Below the pieces are notes generated by a model. That model was given only the letters and a program-made list of their open reading frames with translations, was not told where the DNA came from and made no database searches. From Eubacteriales bacterium (GTDB lineage: Bacteria; Bacillota; Clostridia; Oscillospirales; Acutalibacteraceae), in the NCBI GenBank assembly GCA_030529125.1, contig JAUMXP010000060.1, forward strand, positions 1 to 9,162: a DNA stretch of 9,162 bases. Direction: 5' to 3'. The number at the start of each line of letters is the position of its first letter. The first letter of the stretch is position 1. Made by a program: the position numbers and the translations under genes. Positions 8,105 to 9,162 of the stretch are shown one piece after another.

Positions 8105-8123
8105 TGCTATATTAGGTGTAGCA
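8105..8123. repeat. Inverted repeat TGCTA-N9-TAGCA
   Basis: TGCTA (8105-8109) and TAGCA (8119-8123) are complementary around 9 nt, with AATT on both outer sides (8102-8105 and 8125-8128) adding an imperfect extension. It lies within the predicted 5' leader of the leftward transcript, so it could be an operator or a weak RNA hairpin. Confidence 0.35.
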
Positions 8124-8151
8124 TAATTGTAGTCAGTTTTTTACTGTACAT

Positions 8152-8164
8152 ATATAGTAATACA
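8152..8164. repeat. 13-nt direct repeat, copy 2
   Basis: The second exact copy of ATATAGTAATACA. It overlaps the predicted -10 box of the leftward promoter (8154-8159), so a protein bound here would directly affect transcription of the PLP/GNAT unit. It also overlaps TTACT-N10-AGTAA (8141-8160), a short inverted repeat. Confidence 0.5.
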
Positions 8165-8182
8165 ACTAAGTTCACTTTTCAA
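8154..8182 (-). promoter_or_regulatory. Leftward sigma-70/sigma-A-type promoter for the PLP/GNAT unit
   Basis: On the minus strand, TTGAAA (8177-8182) and TACTAT (8154-8159) are separated by 17 nt. Transcription would begin near 8147, leaving a leader of roughly 100 nt before the ATG at 8043. Five of six bases match the -35 consensus and four of six the -10 consensus. AT-rich DNA produces chance matches, so this is a good candidate rather than a certainty. Confidence 0.5.
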
Positions 8183-8214
8183 TAATTTTTTAGTGTAAAA
8201 TTTGTATTTTTTGT

Positions 8215-8242
8215 TTGACACAACAACAACATACGATATAAT
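8215..8242 (+). promoter_or_regulatory. Rightward consensus promoter for ygeY
   Basis: A perfect -35 (TTGACA, 8215-8220) and a perfect -10 (TATAAT, 8237-8242) are separated by 16 nt, one below the optimum. The start point would be near 8249, giving a 5' leader of about 75 nt before the GTG of ygeY. Such a strong core promoter on a catabolic gene would usually be held in check by a regulator. Confidence 0.8.
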
Positions 8243-8255
8243 AGAAGTAAGTACT

Positions 8256-8273
8256 ATACACTATTTGGTGTAT
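8256..8273. repeat. Inverted repeat just downstream of the ygeY start point
   Basis: ATACAC (8256-8261) and GTGTAT (8268-8273) are perfect complements around TATTTG. The element sits at about +8 to +25 of the predicted ygeY transcript, a common place for a repressor operator. As an RNA hairpin it would be weak (6 AT-rich pairs). Role inferred from position only. Confidence 0.4.
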
Positions 8274-8294
8274 TAGGTATGATTTAGGAATGAA

Positions 8295-8327
8295 ATGAGC
8301 ATTGTTAGAAAAGAGGGATTTTGGTGA
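8295..8327 (+). CDS. Possible 10-residue leader ORF overlapping the ygeY start
   Basis: ATG 8295 opens a frame encoding MSIVRKEGFW that stops at TGA 8325-8327, overlapping the ygeY GTG (8324-8326) in the pattern GTGA. An AGGA (8286-8289) lies 5 nt before the ATG. The ribosome binding site of ygeY is inside this ORF. If translated, it would couple ribosome passage to ygeY initiation. Very short ORFs with an AGGA nearby are frequent by chance. Confidence 0.25.
   Translation: MSIVRKEGFW
8311..8326 (+). promoter_or_regulatory. Ribosome binding site and GTG start of ygeY
   Basis: AAGAGGG (8311-8317) lies 6 nt before GTG 8324. The frame has no ATG until codon 17, which would remove the conserved N-terminal helix. 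TTG 8321 is in frame immediately upstream and is a less likely alternative. A search limited to ATG starts would misplace or miss this gene. Confidence 0.75.
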
Positions 8328-9162
8328 ATTTTGACGCTATAAAAAAAGCCGCTGAAGGCTACGAAAAGGATATGACTAAGTTTTTGCGCGATCTTGTTGC
8401 AATTCCGTCTGAGAGTGCGCAGGAAGAGGGCGTTGCAAAACGTATTTTAGCTGAGATGGAGAACCTTCAGTTTGATAAGGCTGAGATTGATCCTATGGGT
8501 AACGTGCTCGGATGGATGGGCGATGGCGATAAAATCATCGCTTACGATGGACATATAGATACAGTAGGTTTAGGTGAAATGAGTAACTGGACATTTGATC
8601 CGTATGAAGGCTATGAGACCGATACTGAAATCGGTGGCAGAGGCACTTCTGACCAGGAGGGTGGTCTGGTGTCGGCTGTATATGGCGCAAAGATTATGAA
8701 AGATCTCGACCTCATTCCTGACGGCTACAAGATTTTGGTTACAGGTACAGTTCAGGAAGAAGACTGTGACGGTCTTTGCTGGCAGTATATCCACAACGAA
8801 CTGGGGATTAAACCTGAGTTTGTGGTTATTACTGAGCCGACTGATAAGGGTATATACCGCGGTCAGCGCGGCAGAATGGAAATCAGAGTTGAAGTCAAGG
8901 GCGTTTCATGCCACGGTTCAGCACCTGAACGTGGCGACAACGCTATCTACAAAATGGCTGATATTATCACTGAAATCCGCGATTTGAATGACAGACTCCA
9001 CTATGACGAGTTCTTAGGTAAGGGAACGGTTACAGTATCACAGTCTTTCTATAATTCGCCATCACGCTGTGCGGTTGCTGATATGGCGGCTGTGTCACTT
9101 GACAGACGTCTGACAGATGGCGAGACATGGGAGTCAGCACTTGAAGAAGTACGTGCACTACC
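8324..9162 (+). CDS. ygeY: YgeY-family M20 metallohydrolase (3' end beyond the window)
   Basis: The first 279 codons of a protein that closely follows E. coli YgeY (about 400 residues), so roughly two thirds is present. It belongs to the M20/ArgE/DapE zinc hydrolases. Visible metal and catalytic residues are H77 and D79 in GHIDTV, bridging D110 in GRGTSDQEGG, catalytic E145 and metal ligand E146 in VQEEDCDG, and E171 in ITEPT. H197 (SCHGSAPERGDNA) opens the dimerisation/lid domain. The C-terminal histidine ligand lies outside the window. The start is GTG with AAGAGGG (8311-8317) 6 nt upstream; an in-frame TAG at 8306-8308 blocks any longer start except TTG 8321. In the proposed purine pathway YgeY would hydrolyse a late carbamoyl- or ureido-propionate intermediate. 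It is cytosolic and driven by its own promoter, divergent from the PLP unit. Confidence 0.95.
   Translation, partial: MNFDAIKKAAEGYEKDMTKFLRDLVAIPSESAQEEGVAKRILAEMENLQFDKAEIDPMGNVLGWMGDGDKIIAYDGHIDTVGLGEMSNWTFDPYEGYETDTEIGGRGTSDQEGGLVSAVYGAKIMKDLDLIPDGYKILVTGTVQEEDCDGLCWQYIHNELGIKPEFVVITEPTDKGIYRGQRGRMEIRVEVKGVSCHGSAPERGDNAIYKMADIITEIRDLNDRLHYDEFLGKGTVTVSQSFYNSPSRCAVADMAAVSLDRRLTDGETWESALEEVRAL

Larger units (their letters stand above)
8044..8323. other. Divergent intergenic control region between the PLP unit and ygeY
   Basis: This 280-nt, very AT-rich stretch separates two oppositely transcribed genes. It contains one convincing promoter for each direction, a 13-nt direct repeat, two inverted repeats and a possible leader ORF, listed separately. 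I see no terminator, tRNA or recognisable riboswitch fold in it. The arrangement suggests shared regulation of ygeY and the PLP/GNAT unit. Confidence 0.75.

Noticed and set aside
8262..8290. Three near-copies of a T-T-A/T-G-G motif downstream of the ygeY promoter
   Set aside because: Spacing (9 and 11 nt) and sequence are too irregular, and the motif too short, to claim a regulator array in AT-rich DNA.
69..9162. Selenocysteine or SECIS involvement, suggested by the 'selenium-linked' names of YgfK and YgeY
   Set aside because: The frames end at stops where family length is complete, there is no internal in-frame TGA, and I saw no bacterial SECIS-like hairpin. The names come from genomic association.
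1..9162. CRISPR array, tRNA/rRNA, insertion sequence or prophage element
   Set aside because: No regularly spaced repeats, cloverleaf, transposase or integrase motif, or terminal inverted repeats were seen; almost all of the window is coding.

Overview
The window looks like a chromosomal catabolic locus from an anaerobic, AT-leaning Firmicute, most likely a gut-type clostridium. The grounds are a G+C content of roughly 40% by eye, strong AGGAGG-type ribosome binding sites, TTG and GTG starts next to ATG, and the gene content itself. It carries three recognisable members of the ygf/yge cluster known from Escherichia coli (ygfK, the hydantoinase hyuA/ygeZ, and ygeY). Some databases call this cluster 'selenium-linked'; more recent work connects it to anaerobic breakdown of uric acid and other purines.

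Layout. (1) A plus-strand unit runs from the left edge to 4413: the last codons of an unseen upstream gene (possibly ssnA), then ygfK (69-3020), then a D-hydantoinase/dihydropyrimidinase (3043-4413, TTG start). (2) A strong hairpin with T-tracts on both strands (4427-4456) ends this unit and also the unit coming the other way. (3) A minus-strand unit read from 8043 down to 4468 holds a 491-residue fold-type II PLP enzyme, a 414-residue threonine-synthase-like PLP enzyme with an N-terminal zinc knuckle, and a GNAT acetyltransferase, with gaps of 18 and 21 nt. (4) A 280-nt divergent control region (8044-8323) contains a perfect -35/-10 promoter pointing right, a good promoter pointing left, a 13-nt direct repeat, two inverted repeats and a possible 10-codon leader ORF. 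(5) ygeY starts at GTG 8324 and runs off the right edge.

How the genes could work together. In the proposed pathway a purine such as urate is reduced and its rings are opened by hydrolases. YgfK would be the flavin/iron-sulfur reductase, SsnA and the hydantoinase would be amidohydrolases, and YgeY an M20 hydrolase. The product would be a ureido- or diamino-propionate, which a PLP lyase would convert to pyruvate and ammonia. In E. coli that last enzyme is YgeX. No YgeX is visible here; instead two unrelated fold-type II PLP enzymes share the divergent control region with ygeY. The most interesting open question is whether one or both do the elimination step, or handle a ureido intermediate. 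The gene identifications for ygfK, the hydantoinase and ygeY are firm; the pathway order and the roles of the two PLP enzymes and the GNAT protein are inference.
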